Shown here piece by piece: positions 7,674-16,293 of a DNA stretch of 64,000 bases. Made by a program: the position numbers and the translations under genes. The first letter of the stretch is position 1, and every line of letters starts with the position of its first letter. This DNA is from Amnibacterium endophyticum (GTDB taxonomy: Bacteria; Actinomycetota; Actinomycetes; Actinomycetales; Microbacteriaceae): NCBI RefSeq assembly GCF_042680685.1, contig NZ_JBHUEA010000015.1, positions 26,470 to 90,469 on the forward strand, written 5' to 3'. The notes under the pieces were generated by a model. The model saw nothing but the letters and a program-made list of their open reading frames with translations, did no database searches and had not been told where the DNA came from.

Positions 7674-10204
7674 CGCGTCGCCTCGGCGCTCTGCCGCCGC
7701 GGCACGCTCGGCAGCACCTCGAGCGGCAGGGCGGTCCGGAACTGCCCGGGCGTCTGCGGGTCGGCGCCCTCCTTCCAGGGGTCGCGGTAGGCGTCGACCG
7801 ACTGCTGCATCCGCTCGTCGAGGCCCGCGGCGATGCCGAGCGAGTCCTCCACCAGCACCTGCTGCAGGAACTCGAGCCCCATCCGCGGCACGAAGGCGTA
7901 GGTGCGCTCGAGCCAGTTGGCGTTCTCGCGGTAGTACTGCATGAACCGCCCCGTGAGCAGGTTCGCGGTCTCGGGGTCGTCGACCGTCGCGAGCAGGTCC
8001 CCGCGGCGGATGTGCGCCCCGGCGGCGCCCCCGATGTAGATCTCCCATCTCCCGCCCTCGACCGCGACGATGCCGACGTCCTTCACCATCGACTCCGCGC
8101 AGTTGCGGGGGCAGCCCGAGACCGCCAGCTTCATCTTCGCCGGGCTCTCGATGCCCTGGTACCGCGACTCGATCTCGACGCCGAGCTTCGTCGAGTCGCC
8201 GACGCCGAAGCGGCAGAACTCCTGCCCGACGCAGGTCTTCACCGTCCGGAAGCTCTTGCCGTAGGCGTACCCGGACGGCATGTCGAGGTCGGCCCACACC
8301 TTCGGCAGGTCCTCCTTGCGGATGCCGAGCAGGTCGATGCGCTGCCCGCCGGTCAACTTCACCATCGGCACGTCGTACTTCTCGGCGACGTCGGCGATGC
8401 GGCGCAGCTGATCGACCGAGGTCACGCCGCCCTTCATCTGCGGCACCACGGAGAAGGTGCCGTCGCGCTGGATGTTCGCGTGCACCCGGTCGTTGATGTA
8501 GCGGGCGTCGCGCTCGTCGACGTAGTCGTCGCCGAGCATCATCCGCAGCAGCGAGGTGAGGCCCATCTTCGACTTCGCGTCGTCGGCCCCGTCCGGCGCG
8601 AGCGCCGCGAACACCTGGGACACCGAGCGGAGGCCGCGCTCGCGGATCTCGCGCATCAGTGTCGGCTTGTCGAGCGGGATCCCGGGAACGTAGTAGGACG
8701 CGGCCGGGTCGACCTCGAGCGCGTCGCCGGCGGCCCACTCGACGACCTGCTTCACGAGCAGCTTGCAGGAGCCGCAGCCCTTCCCGGCCCGGGTCTTGTC
8801 CATCACCCCGCCGATAGTGCGGATCCCGCCCTGCACCGTCTGCAGGATCGCGCCCTTGCTGACGCCGTTGCAGTTGCAGACCTGGGCGTGGTCGTCGAGC
8901 TCGGCGACGCCGACCTCCTCGGCCGGCCCGCCGACGTCGAACAGCATCTCGACCCGCTCGGCCGGCAGCGGCAGCCCGTCGTCGAACGCCTGCGTCAGCC
9001 ACGCGACCTTGCGGCTGTCCCCGAGCAGGGTCGCACCGACCAGCCTGCCGTCCCGGATGATCAGCGACTTGAACACGCCGCGGGACGGCTCGGAGAACAC
9101 GATGTGCTCGTCCGTGTCCCGCTCCGGCGCCGACAGCCCCATCGACGCGACCTCGACGCCCGCGACCTTCAGCTTCGTCGTGGTGCGCGAGCCGAGGTAG
9201 CGGGCCTCGGGATCGGTGCCGGCGAGGTGGTCGGCCAGGACCACCGCCTGCTCCCACAGCGGTGCGACGAGCCCGTAGAGCTCGCCGCGGTGCTGCGCGC
9301 ACTCGCCGACGGCGTAGATCCCGTCCTCGTCCTGCACCCGCATCTGGTCGTCGACCACGATGCCGCGCTCGACCGCGATGCCCGAGACGACCGCGACGTC
9401 GACGTTCGGGCGGACACCCGCCGCGACCACCACCATGTCGCACACGAGGTCCCCGACGTCGCGCAGCCGCACGCCGCGCACCCGGTCCCCGCCGAGCAGG
9501 GCGGTCGTCCGGCTGCCGGTCCGGACCTCGATGCCGAGCGCCTCGACGCTGCGGCGCAGGATCGCGCCGCCCTCGGGCGACAGCTGGGCGTTCATCAGGT
9601 GCCCGGCGGAGTGCACGACGGTGACGTCGAGCCCGTGGCTCTGCAGCCCGCGCGCCGCCTCGAGCCCGAGCAGGCCGCCCCCGATCACGACCGCGCGGCG
9701 GTGGTCCTCCTCGCCGGCGTGCTCGATCATCCCGCGGGTGTCGTCGAGGGTCCGGAAGGAGAAGACGCCGGGCAGCAGCGAGCCGTCGGGCCGCCGCATG
9801 CCGTCCATCGAGGGCAGGAACGGCCGGCTGCCGGTCGCGATCACGAGCGAGTCGTAGGGCGTCGCGCTGCCGTCGTCCGCGAGCACGAGCTTCGCGAACC
9901 GGTCGATGCGGGTCGCGCGCACCCCTGATCGGAGCAGGACGTCGTGCTCGTCGTACCAGTCCAGGGGGTTCAGGTAGATGTCGGCGTCGTCCTCCTCCCC
10001 CGACAGCACGTGGCTCAGCTGGATCCGGTTGTAGTTGCCGTAGGGCTCGTCCCCGAAGACGGTGATCCGGAAGCGGTCGGCGCCGCCGCGCTCCAGCACC
10101 TCCTCGACCAGGCGTGCGCCGGCCATGCCGTTGCCGATCACGACGAGCTCCGTGCGGCCGTCGCCGGTCGCCGGCAGCGCGGGGGCGGAGAGCAGGTCGG
10201 TCAT
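7670..10204 (-). CDS. nirB: assimilatory nitrite reductase large subunit
   Basis: 844-residue NAD(P)H nitrite reductase. In order: an FAD/NAD(P)-binding pyridine nucleotide oxidoreductase domain (VVIGNGMAGARLVEE at about 21-35, then GGGLLGLEAARG), a BFD-like [2Fe-2S] domain (CNCNGVSKGA and GCGSCK, about 441-478), and a sulfite/nitrite reductase domain with siroheme-[4Fe-4S] ligands in TCVGQEFC (about 655-662) and GCPRNC (about 696-701). It catalyses the six-electron reduction of nitrite to ammonium in the cytoplasm. The ATG start overlaps the narB stop by one base (TGATG). Length and domain order are normal. Confidence 0.96.
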   Translation of the reverse strand: MTDLLSAPALPATGDGRTELVVIGNGMAGARLVEEVLERGGADRFRITVFGDEPYGNYNRIQLSHVLSGEEDDADIYLNPLDWYDEHDVLLRSGVRATRIDRFAKLVLADDGSATPYDSLVIATGSRPFLPSMDGMRRPDGSLLPGVFSFRTLDDTRGMIEHAGEEDHRRAVVIGGGLLGLEAARGLQSHGLDVTVVHSAGHLMNAQLSPEGGAILRRSVEALGIEVRTGSRTTALLGGDRVRGVRLRDVGDLVCDMVVVAAGVRPNVDVAVVSGIAVERGIVVDDQMRVQDEDGIYAVGECAQHRGELYGLVAPLWEQAVVLADHLAGTDPEARYLGSRTTTKLKVAGVEVASMGLSAPERDTDEHIVFSEPSRGVFKSLIIRDGRLVGATLLGDSRKVAWLTQAFDDGLPLPAERVEMLFDVGGPAEEVGVAELDDHAQVCNCNGVSKGAILQTVQGGIRTIGGVMDKTRAGKGCGSCKLLVKQVVEWAAGDALEVDPAASYYVPGIPLDKPTLMREIRERGLRSVSQVFAALAPDGADDAKSKMGLTSLLRMMLGDDYVDERDARYINDRVHANIQRDGTFSVVPQMKGGVTSVDQLRRIADVAEKYDVPMVKLTGGQRIDLLGIRKEDLPKVWADLDMPSGYAYGKSFRTVKTCVGQEFCRFGVGDSTKLGVEIESRYQGIESPAKMKLAVSGCPRNCAESMVKDVGIVAVEGGRWEIYIGGAAGAHIRRGDLLATVDDPETANLLTGRFMQYYRENANWLERTYAFVPRMGLEFLQQVLVEDSLGIAAGLDERMQQSVDAYRDPWKEGADPQTPGQFRTALPLEVLPSVPRRQSAEATR

Positions 10205-10545
10205 CAGTGCTCCACCATGCCCAGGTCGACGACGACTGTGCCGGTCAACCCGTCAGGGGCGTGCAGCAGGACCTCGATCACGGACCCGCCCTCGAAGTCC
10301 TCGACCACGCGCAGCGGCACGTGCACCTGGTCCTTCGCGCCGATCGGGAAGTAGCGGCGGGGCTGCCCGTCGACGGACAGCACGGCGGTGATCAGCTCGT
10401 CGGTGGAGTTGCCGCCGCGGAAGTACAGCGCCTGGGTGACCACCCCGTCCGGCACCGTGCGGCTGAGACCGCCGCCGATCGCGGCGGGAGCGCCGGTGCC
10501 GGTGAAGGGGTGGATGCCCTGGAGGAATCGGTTCTCGGAGATCAT
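10204..10545 (-). other. possible separate 113-residue product inside narB
   Basis: The minus strand carries AGGAGGA (10554-10560) 8 bases before an in-frame ATG (10543-10545), a better ribosome-binding site than that of narB itself. From this ATG the frame encodes a compact 113-residue segment starting MISENRFLQGIHPFTGTG and ending DLGMVEH. The 33 codons just before it are low-complexity (Pro, Ala, His, Thr) and look like former spacer. Either the narB stop codon was lost and two genes are now one, or both a fusion and a short form are made. I do not recognise the domain; its position suggests a role with nitrate or nitrite reductase. Confidence 0.4.
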
Positions 10546-12759
10546 GCGGGTGGTCCTCCTGCTGGTGCCGGGATCGGTGGCGTGTGGCGGCGGGGCCGCG
10601 GGCGGGTCGTGGGCGGGCGGCGCATCGGTGAGCAGGTGGCCGTCGTCCGGGCCGCCGATGCGGCGCACGTCGACGGCGCACGCCTTGAACTCGGGCATGC
10701 GGGACGCCGGGTCGAGCGCGGTGCTGGTGAGCAGGTTCGCGCTGGTCGCGCCGCCCCAGTGGAACGGCAGGAAGACGGTGTCTGGGCGGATGTCGCCGCT
10801 GACGCGGGCGCGGAAGCGCGCGGTGCCGCGACGGGTGGCGAGCTCCACGACGTCGCCGTCGGCGACACCGGCGCGCGCGGCGAGGTCGCGGTGCAGCTCC
10901 GCCTGCGGCTCTCCTGCCGCCTCGGCGTCGCCGCGGTGGCGCCGCGTCTGCGCGCCGCTCTGGTACTGCCCGGTGATGCGGCCCGTGGTGAGCACGTAGG
11001 GGTACCGGCGGTCCGGCGTCTCGGCCGGTGACCGGTGCAGCACCCGGATGAATGCGGCGCGGCCCGTCGGGGTCGGGAACCGGTCGGCGAAGAGGCGGGG
11101 CGTCCCCGGGTGGCCGGGCTCCGGGCAGGGCCAGAACACCCCCTGCTCGTCCTCGATCCTGCGGTAGGTGATCCCGGCGTAGTCGGCGATCCCGCCCGCG
11201 CTCGCACGCCGGAGCTCGTCGAAGACCACCTCCGGGTCGGTGTCGATCCGGTGCCCGAGGCCCAGCCGATCGGCGAGGCCGCGCAGGATCTCGAGGTCGC
11301 TGCGGACCCCGGCCGGCGCGTCGATCGCGCGGCGGCGGCGGATCACGCGGCCTTCCAGGTTGGTCAGCGTCCCCTCCTCCTCCGCGAACTGCGTGGTGGG
11401 GAGGACGACGTCGGCGAGCTCGGCGGTCTCGCCGAGGAACAGGTCCGAGACCACGAGCAGGTCCAGGCGCGCCAGCCGGTCGCGGACCCGGCGGACGTCG
11501 GGCGCCGACACGGCGATGTTCGACGCGAGCACGAGCAGCACCCGGACGCCGTCCGCGGTGCCGAGCCGGTCGAGCATCTCGTAGGCGGAGCGCCCCGGCC
11601 CCGGCAGCTCCGCCGGGTCGACGCCCCACACCGCGGCGACGTGCGCGCGGTCCGCGGGGTCGGCGAGCCTCCGGTAGCCGGGCAGCTGGTCCGCCTTCAG
11701 CCCGTGCTCCCGGCCGCCCTGGCCGTTGCCCTGCCCCGTGATCGTGCCGTAGCCGGACCACGGCCTGCCGGGCAGGCCGAGCGCGAGCGCGAGGTTCACG
11801 AATGCCTGCGCGGTGTCGGTGCCGTTGCTGTGCTGCTCGGCGCCGCGAGCCGTGAGGATCATCGCGCTGCGCGCCTCGCCGAGGACCCGGATCGTGCGCC
11901 GCAGATCCGCGACCGGCACGCCGGTGATCCGCTCCACGCGGTCGGGCCAGTACCGGGTCACCGCGGCGCGGACGGCGCCGAAGCCCATCGTGCGCCGCTC
12001 GATGTAGTCCTCGTCGATCAGGCCCTCGCTGAGCGCGAGCCGGAGCAGGCCGTTCGCGAGCGCGAGGTCGGTGCCGGGGCGGGGCTGCAGGTGCAGGCTC
12101 GCGGTCGCCGCGGTGGCCGTGCGCCGCGGGTCCGCGACCACGTGCACGGCGCCCGCGGCGCGCCCCTCCTCGAACACCCGCATCGCGGGCGGCATCGTCG
12201 CGGCGGGGTTCGACCCGACGAGCAGGACCGCCTCGGCCTTCGCGATGTCCGCGAGCGGGAACGGCAGGCCGCGGTCGATGCCGAAGGCGCGGTTCGCAGC
12301 GGTCGCGGCCGACGACATGCAGAAGCGGCCGTTGTAGTCGATGGCGGAGGTCCTCAGCACGACGCGGGCGAACTTGCCGAGCGCGTACGCCTTCTCGTTC
12401 GTCAGACCGCCGCCGCCGAAGCAGCCGACGCTGTCGGCGCCGTGGAGGCCCTGGCTCCGGCGGATGGCGTCGGCGACGAGGTCGAGCGCCTCATCCCAGG
12501 TCGCCGGTCGGAACGGGCTGGTCCTGTCGCCCGTCACGCTGCGGACCATGGGGGTGGTGAGCCGCTCCGGGTGACCGAGCAGCGAGCCGGCGTTCCAGCC
12601 CTTCGAGCAGAGGCCACCGCGGTTGGTGGGGAAGTCCTGCTGCGGTTCGAGGTGCACGCCGTCGGCGGCCGCGCCGACCCGCACCCCGCACTGCAGGGAG
12701 CAGTAGGGGCAGTGGGTCGCCGTGGCGGCCGACGGCGGCGCGGGGGGCGCGAGCGTCAC
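10204..12759 (-). CDS. narB: assimilatory nitrate reductase, with an extra C-terminal segment
   Basis: 851-residue molybdopterin oxidoreductase reducing nitrate to nitrite in the cytoplasm. The N-terminus binds a [4Fe-4S] cluster (C17, C20, C24, C51 in the CxxCxxxC...C pattern). The bis-MGD catalytic domain follows, and the molydopterin-dinucleotide-binding domain ends near residue 700. After a Pro/Ala-rich stretch (about 705-738) come 113 residues I cannot assign to a known domain. An in-frame ATG at 10545 (codon 739) with a strong ribosome-binding site suggests this tail may also be made separately. GTG start at 12759 overlaps the narK stop (GTGA). Confidence 0.93.
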   Translation of the reverse strand: MTLAPPAPPSAATATHCPYCSLQCGVRVGAAADGVHLEPQQDFPTNRGGLCSKGWNAGSLLGHPERLTTPMVRSVTGDRTSPFRPATWDEALDLVADAIRRSQGLHGADSVGCFGGGGLTNEKAYALGKFARVVLRTSAIDYNGRFCMSSAATAANRAFGIDRGLPFPLADIAKAEAVLLVGSNPAATMPPAMRVFEEGRAAGAVHVVADPRRTATAATASLHLQPRPGTDLALANGLLRLALSEGLIDEDYIERRTMGFGAVRAAVTRYWPDRVERITGVPVADLRRTIRVLGEARSAMILTARGAEQHSNGTDTAQAFVNLALALGLPGRPWSGYGTITGQGNGQGGREHGLKADQLPGYRRLADPADRAHVAAVWGVDPAELPGPGRSAYEMLDRLGTADGVRVLLVLASNIAVSAPDVRRVRDRLARLDLLVVSDLFLGETAELADVVLPTTQFAEEEGTLTNLEGRVIRRRRAIDAPAGVRSDLEILRGLADRLGLGHRIDTDPEVVFDELRRASAGGIADYAGITYRRIEDEQGVFWPCPEPGHPGTPRLFADRFPTPTGRAAFIRVLHRSPAETPDRRYPYVLTTGRITGQYQSGAQTRRHRGDAEAAGEPQAELHRDLAARAGVADGDVVELATRRGTARFRARVSGDIRPDTVFLPFHWGGATSANLLTSTALDPASRMPEFKACAVDVRRIGGPDDGHLLTDAPPAHDPPAAPPPHATDPGTSRRTTRMISENRFLQGIHPFTGTGAPAAIGGGLSRTVPDGVVTQALYFRGGNSTDELITAVLSVDGQPRRYFPIGAKDQVHVPLRVVEDFEGGSVIEVLLHAPDGLTGTVVVDLGMVEH

Positions 12760-14156
12760 ACGCGCTGCCCGAGGGTCGCGCGGCGGAAGTAGAAGAACGC
12801 GGTGACGGCCATCATCACGAGGTAGGCCACGATGAACCCGCCGAAGGCCGGGCTGTAGCTGCCCGTCGACGTCTTCACCGCTCCGAGCACCTGCGGGATG
12901 ATGAACCCGCCGTAGGCGCCGACCGCCGAGATGATGCCGAGGGAGGCCGCCGCCCGGCGCTGCACGCTGATGTCCCCGCCCGCGCGGTGCGCGTCAGCGG
13001 TGCCGGCGCGGATTGCGAAGACGGTCGGGATCATCCGGTAGGTCGCCCCGTTGCCGACGCCAGTCGCGATGAAGAGGACGAGGAAGCAGGCGAGGAAGAG
13101 CCAGAAGTTCCCGAGCGGCAGCACCAGCATCACGGCCAGCGCGCCGAGCCCCATCACGCCGAAGGCGACGAGCGTCATCGCGGAGCCGCCGACGCGGTCC
13201 GCGAGCCGGCCGCCGAAGGGCCGGGAGAGCGAGCCGAACAGGGCTCCGAGGAATGCGAGGGAGATCGCGGCGGAGCCGACCTGGAAGGTCGAGAAGGCCG
13301 GGAACTGGTCGACGATGAGCTTCGGGAAGACGCCCGCGAAGCCGATGAACGAGCCGAAGGTGCCGATGTAGAGGAAGGCGAGGATCCAGAGGTGCGGCTC
13401 CCGGAGGGCGGACAGCGACGCTGCGATGTCCGACTTCGCCGTCGACAGGTTGTCCATGAAGAGGTACGCGCCGACCATCGCGACGAGGATGAGCGGGATC
13501 CAGACGAACCCGGCGAGCGGCAGGTTCTTCGTCGCCGCGGCCGCACCGATGGTGATCACGATCGGGACGGTGAACTGCGCGACGGACGCGCCGAGGTTGC
13601 CCCCTGCGGCGTTCAGGCCGAGCGCCCACCCCTTCTCGCGCTGCGGGTAGAAGTAGGTGATGTTCGACATCGAGCTGGCGAAGTTGCCGCCCCCGACGCC
13701 CGCGGTCGCGGCGATGAGCAGCATCACGGGGAAGGGCGTGTCCGGGTTCCCGACCGCGAGGCCGAGCAGGATGGTCGGGATCAGCAGCAGCCCCGCGGAG
13801 ACGATCGTCCAGTTGCGGCCGCCGAAGCGGGCGACGACGAACGAGTAGGGGAAGCGCAGCGTCGCGCCGACGAGGCTCGGGATCGAGATCAGCCAGAAGA
13901 TCTGACCGGTGTCGAAGGTGAAGCCCGCGGTCGGCAGCGAGACCACCACGATGCTCCAGAGCTGCCAGACGACGAAGCCGAGGAACTCGGCGAAGATCGA
14001 CCACCCGAGGTTGCGCTTGGCGACCGCCGACCCCTCGGCGGACCACTGCGCGGTGTCCTCGGGGTCCCAGCCGTCGACCCAGCGACCGGGGCGGCGCGTG
14101 ATGCCGCTCCCCTTCGTGCTCGTGGGGGGTGCGAGCACGTCCTCTGCGGCGCTCAT
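12756..14156 (-). CDS. narK: nitrate/nitrite transporter, NNP family MFS
   Basis: 466-residue inner-membrane carrier with about 12 transmembrane segments after a 45-residue hydrophilic N-terminus. The nitrate/nitrite porter signature appears as GGGNFASSMSNITYFYP and then ALGLNAAGGNLG, a Gly-rich nitrate motif. It imports nitrate for the downstream narB-nirBD pathway. ATG 14156 is preceded by AGGAGG at the right distance. It is the first gene of the operon; the upstream 182 bases carry a possible GlnR-type operator. It could also export nitrite; the operon context favours uptake. Confidence 0.94.
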   Translation of the reverse strand: MSAAEDVLAPPTSTKGSGITRRPGRWVDGWDPEDTAQWSAEGSAVAKRNLGWSIFAEFLGFVVWQLWSIVVVSLPTAGFTFDTGQIFWLISIPSLVGATLRFPYSFVVARFGGRNWTIVSAGLLLIPTILLGLAVGNPDTPFPVMLLIAATAGVGGGNFASSMSNITYFYPQREKGWALGLNAAGGNLGASVAQFTVPIVITIGAAAATKNLPLAGFVWIPLILVAMVGAYLFMDNLSTAKSDIAASLSALREPHLWILAFLYIGTFGSFIGFAGVFPKLIVDQFPAFSTFQVGSAAISLAFLGALFGSLSRPFGGRLADRVGGSAMTLVAFGVMGLGALAVMLVLPLGNFWLFLACFLVLFIATGVGNGATYRMIPTVFAIRAGTADAHRAGGDISVQRRAAASLGIISAVGAYGGFIIPQVLGAVKTSTGSYSPAFGGFIVAYLVMMAVTAFFYFRRATLGQRV

Positions 14157-14232
14157 GAGCGGTCTGCCTCCTGCTGCGACGGGTGGTGCGCGGGCGCCGG
14201 GTCCGGCGTGCTGACGACGCTAGGAAGCGGGT

Positions 14233-14270
14233 GTTTCGGCGGTCGTCCCCTTTCGGGTCGGTCGCGTAAC
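14233..14270 (-). promoter_or_regulatory. possible GlnR-type box upstream of narK
   Basis: Read on the minus strand there are four 5-base half-sites at exact 11-base spacing: GTTAC, GACCC, GGACG, GAAAC. The first and last match the GlnR a-site (GTnAC) and b-site (GAAAC) perfectly, the second matches in part and the third poorly. GlnR and NnaR jointly control nitrate assimilation in Streptomyces and mycobacteria. The element lies about 75 bases before the narK ATG. This is a visual match only. Confidence 0.3.
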
Positions 14271-14338
14271 CGTTTCCTCTCACCCGGTCGGGGGCCCCGT
14301 CGGGCTTCTATGAAGATCCTGGGAGGAACGTGGGCGCG

Positions 14339-15466
14339 TCAGGCCACCTGGAGCCGGTAGCCCCGCTTGATCACGGTCTGGATGAGCTCGGGGTGCGGCA
14401 TCGACCGGCGCAGGCGGCTCAGCGCCACCTCGAGCGCCCGGTCGTCGAGGGGGCCCGGCGCCGCCGCCGACAGCTGCTCGCGGGACAGCACCTGCCCGTC
14501 GGCGACGAGGAGCGCCTTCAGGAGCGCGAGCCCGGTCGGGGAGAGCGGCACCCGCTCGCCGGCCACGCGGAGGACCGAGCCGCGCAGCTCGACGGCGCCG
14601 AACGCGGACTCGACGCGGAGGACGCGCTCCCGCTCCAGGCGGTCGGCGACCAGCCTGATCAGCGCCCCCATCCGGAACCGGTCCGGCCAGACCACCGGGA
14701 CGCCCGCCCGGACGAGGGGCTCCGCCGTCACCGGACCGACCGCGGCGACCAGCGGGCCGTCCCGGAGCCGGGCCAGCACGGCCGCGTCCCGTCCGGACGA
14801 AGCGGCGAGGTGCAGCAGGGCCTCCGCCGCCGGAGCGCTGGTGAAGGTGACGGCGTCCAGGGCGCCCGCGACGAGTGCCGTCAGGAGGCGTTCGACGCGG
14901 TCGTCCGCCGCGTCCGGCGCGAGCCAGCGGTAGGGCGTGACCGGCAGGACGGTGTGCCCGGCGGCCCGCAGGCGGTCGAGCTGCGCCTCGTCCGTGAAGC
15001 CGTGCTGCTGCACCGCGAAGACCACCGGCTGGACGAAGCGCTGCAGCGCGAGGTCGATGAGGCTCTCCGTGGTCTCGCGCTCGCTGATGCCCTCGTCCTC
15101 GAGCCCCGCCGCGCGCACCCCGCCCCGCGCCTTCGGGCCGCGCACGAGCACGGCACTCGGCCGCAGGGCGTCGAGCAGCTCCTCCCCCAGCCCATGCGCG
15201 TCCGCGACCTCGAACCAGCGCCCGATGCCGTAGGAGGTGGTGGCGAGCAGCGCCCTCGGTCGCGCCGCGACGATCGCCTGCGTCTCGGCGAGGACGGCGG
15301 CCTCGTCCTCCGCCGGGGCCATGCGGACGGTCGGCGCGTGGAGCACCTCCGCACCGCGGCGCCGGAGGGCGTCGACGAGGTCGGCGCTGCGCCGGTCGGC
15401 GGTCACCCCGATGCGGAAGCCCTCGAGCGGCCGCGGCGCGGGGCCGGACGCCGGCGTCGTGCACAT
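14339..15466 (-). CDS. nnaR: uroporphyrinogen-III synthase-like transcriptional regulator (NnaR type)
   Basis: About 375 residues: an N-terminal two-lobe uroporphyrinogen-III synthase (HemD) fold (about 15-265) fused to an OmpR/PhoB-type winged helix (about 285-375, ending LIQTVIKRGYRLQVA). This architecture is that of NnaR, a regulator of nitrate/nitrite assimilation in Streptomyces and Mycobacterium; it is not a housekeeping HemD. Its place directly upstream of narK on the same strand supports the assignment. ATG 15466 has GGGAGG 7 bases upstream; a GTG one codon earlier is the alternative start. A ligand in the HemD pocket (a tetrapyrrole) is an inference. Confidence 0.88.
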   Translation of the reverse strand: MCTTPASGPAPRPLEGFRIGVTADRRSADLVDALRRRGAEVLHAPTVRMAPAEDEAAVLAETQAIVAARPRALLATTSYGIGRWFEVADAHGLGEELLDALRPSAVLVRGPKARGGVRAAGLEDEGISERETTESLIDLALQRFVQPVVFAVQQHGFTDEAQLDRLRAAGHTVLPVTPYRWLAPDAADDRVERLLTALVAGALDAVTFTSAPAAEALLHLAASSGRDAAVLARLRDGPLVAAVGPVTAEPLVRAGVPVVWPDRFRMGALIRLVADRLERERVLRVESAFGAVELRGSVLRVAGERVPLSPTGLALLKALLVADGQVLSREQLSAAAPGPLDDRALEVALSRLRRSMPHPELIQTVIKRGYRLQVA

Positions 15467-15573
15467 CACCGCACCTCCCGGTCGTCGCCAGCACGCTAGC
15501 CCGCGCCGGTTTCCGGGGTGTGACGCCGGACCGGGTGGAGGCCGGGTACGGTCGGCGCCATGCGGAGCCGCCC

Positions 15574-16293
15574 GTGGAGCTGACCACCGCGCGACCCCGG
15601 CTGCTCGCGATCTCGCACGGCACCGGCTCGGTCGCCGGGCGCACCGCGGTCGGCGCGCTCGTCGCCGCGGTCCGGGCCCGGCACGGGGACGTCCGCGGAG
15701 GCTTCGTCGACGTGCTGCAGCCCGACGTCGCCACGGTGCTCGCCCGTCTGGAGCTGGACCGGCGCGGCGTCATCGTGCCGCTGCTGCTGTCGGCGGGCTA
15801 CCACGTGCACGTCGACCTGCGCCGCGCGGTCCGGGACCGGAAGGACGCGGTGCGGATCGCCCGCGCGCTCGGCCCCGACGCCGCGCTCGTCGAGGTGCTC
15901 CGCGCGCGCCTGGAGCAGGCCGGGCTCGAGGGCGGCGACCGGGTCGTGCTGGCCGCCGCCGGGTCCTCGGACGCCCGCGCCGTCGACGACTGCCGGGTCG
16001 TGGGCGAGGCCCTGGCCGCACGCCTCGGGCGCGAGGTGACCGTCGGCTTCCTCTCGGCCGCGGAGCCCCGGCTGCCTGCGGCCGTGGGGGCCGCGCGCGA
16101 CGGCGGGGGCAGGGTCGTGGTCGCCAGCTACCTCCTCGCGCCCGGCTACTTCCAGGACCGGGCCGCGCAGGCGGGCGCCGAGGTCGTGACCGACCCGCTG
16201 CTCGTCGCCCACGAGACGCCGGCGCCGGGACTCGTCGACCTCGTGCTGCGGCGCTACGCGGAGGCCGCGGCGCGCTTCGACGAGGCCGCGTGA
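15574..16293 (+). CDS. sirohydrochlorin chelatase family protein (CbiX/SirB)
   Basis: Two-lobed CbiX-type chelatase of about 239 residues. The first lobe begins LLAISHGTGS with the metal-binding His and also contains LLLSAGYHVHVDL with two further His; the second lobe has VVLAAAGSS and ASYLLAPGYFQD. It probably inserts iron into sirohydrochlorin, completing siroheme for NirB. GTG 15574 has a weak GGAG 6 bases upstream; an in-frame GTG at 15520 without a ribosome-binding site would add 18 residues. It is divergent from nnaR and overlaps the following MFS gene by 3 bases. Confidence 0.82.
   Translation: MELTTARPRLLAISHGTGSVAGRTAVGALVAAVRARHGDVRGGFVDVLQPDVATVLARLELDRRGVIVPLLLSAGYHVHVDLRRAVRDRKDAVRIARALGPDAALVEVLRARLEQAGLEGGDRVVLAAAGSSDARAVDDCRVVGEALAARLGREVTVGFLSAAEPRLPAAVGAARDGGGRVVVASYLLAPGYFQDRAAQAGAEVVTDPLLVAHETPAPGLVDLVLRRYAEAAARFDEAA

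Noticed and set aside
6722..9928. Open frame of about 1068 codons antisense to cobA-nirD-nirB
   Set aside because: Shadow of strongly supported minus-strand genes; low-complexity Arg/Ala-rich translation.
14339..15466. Calling the HemD-like gene a biosynthetic uroporphyrinogen-III synthase
   Set aside because: The fused C-terminal winged helix and the position next to narK point to a regulator.
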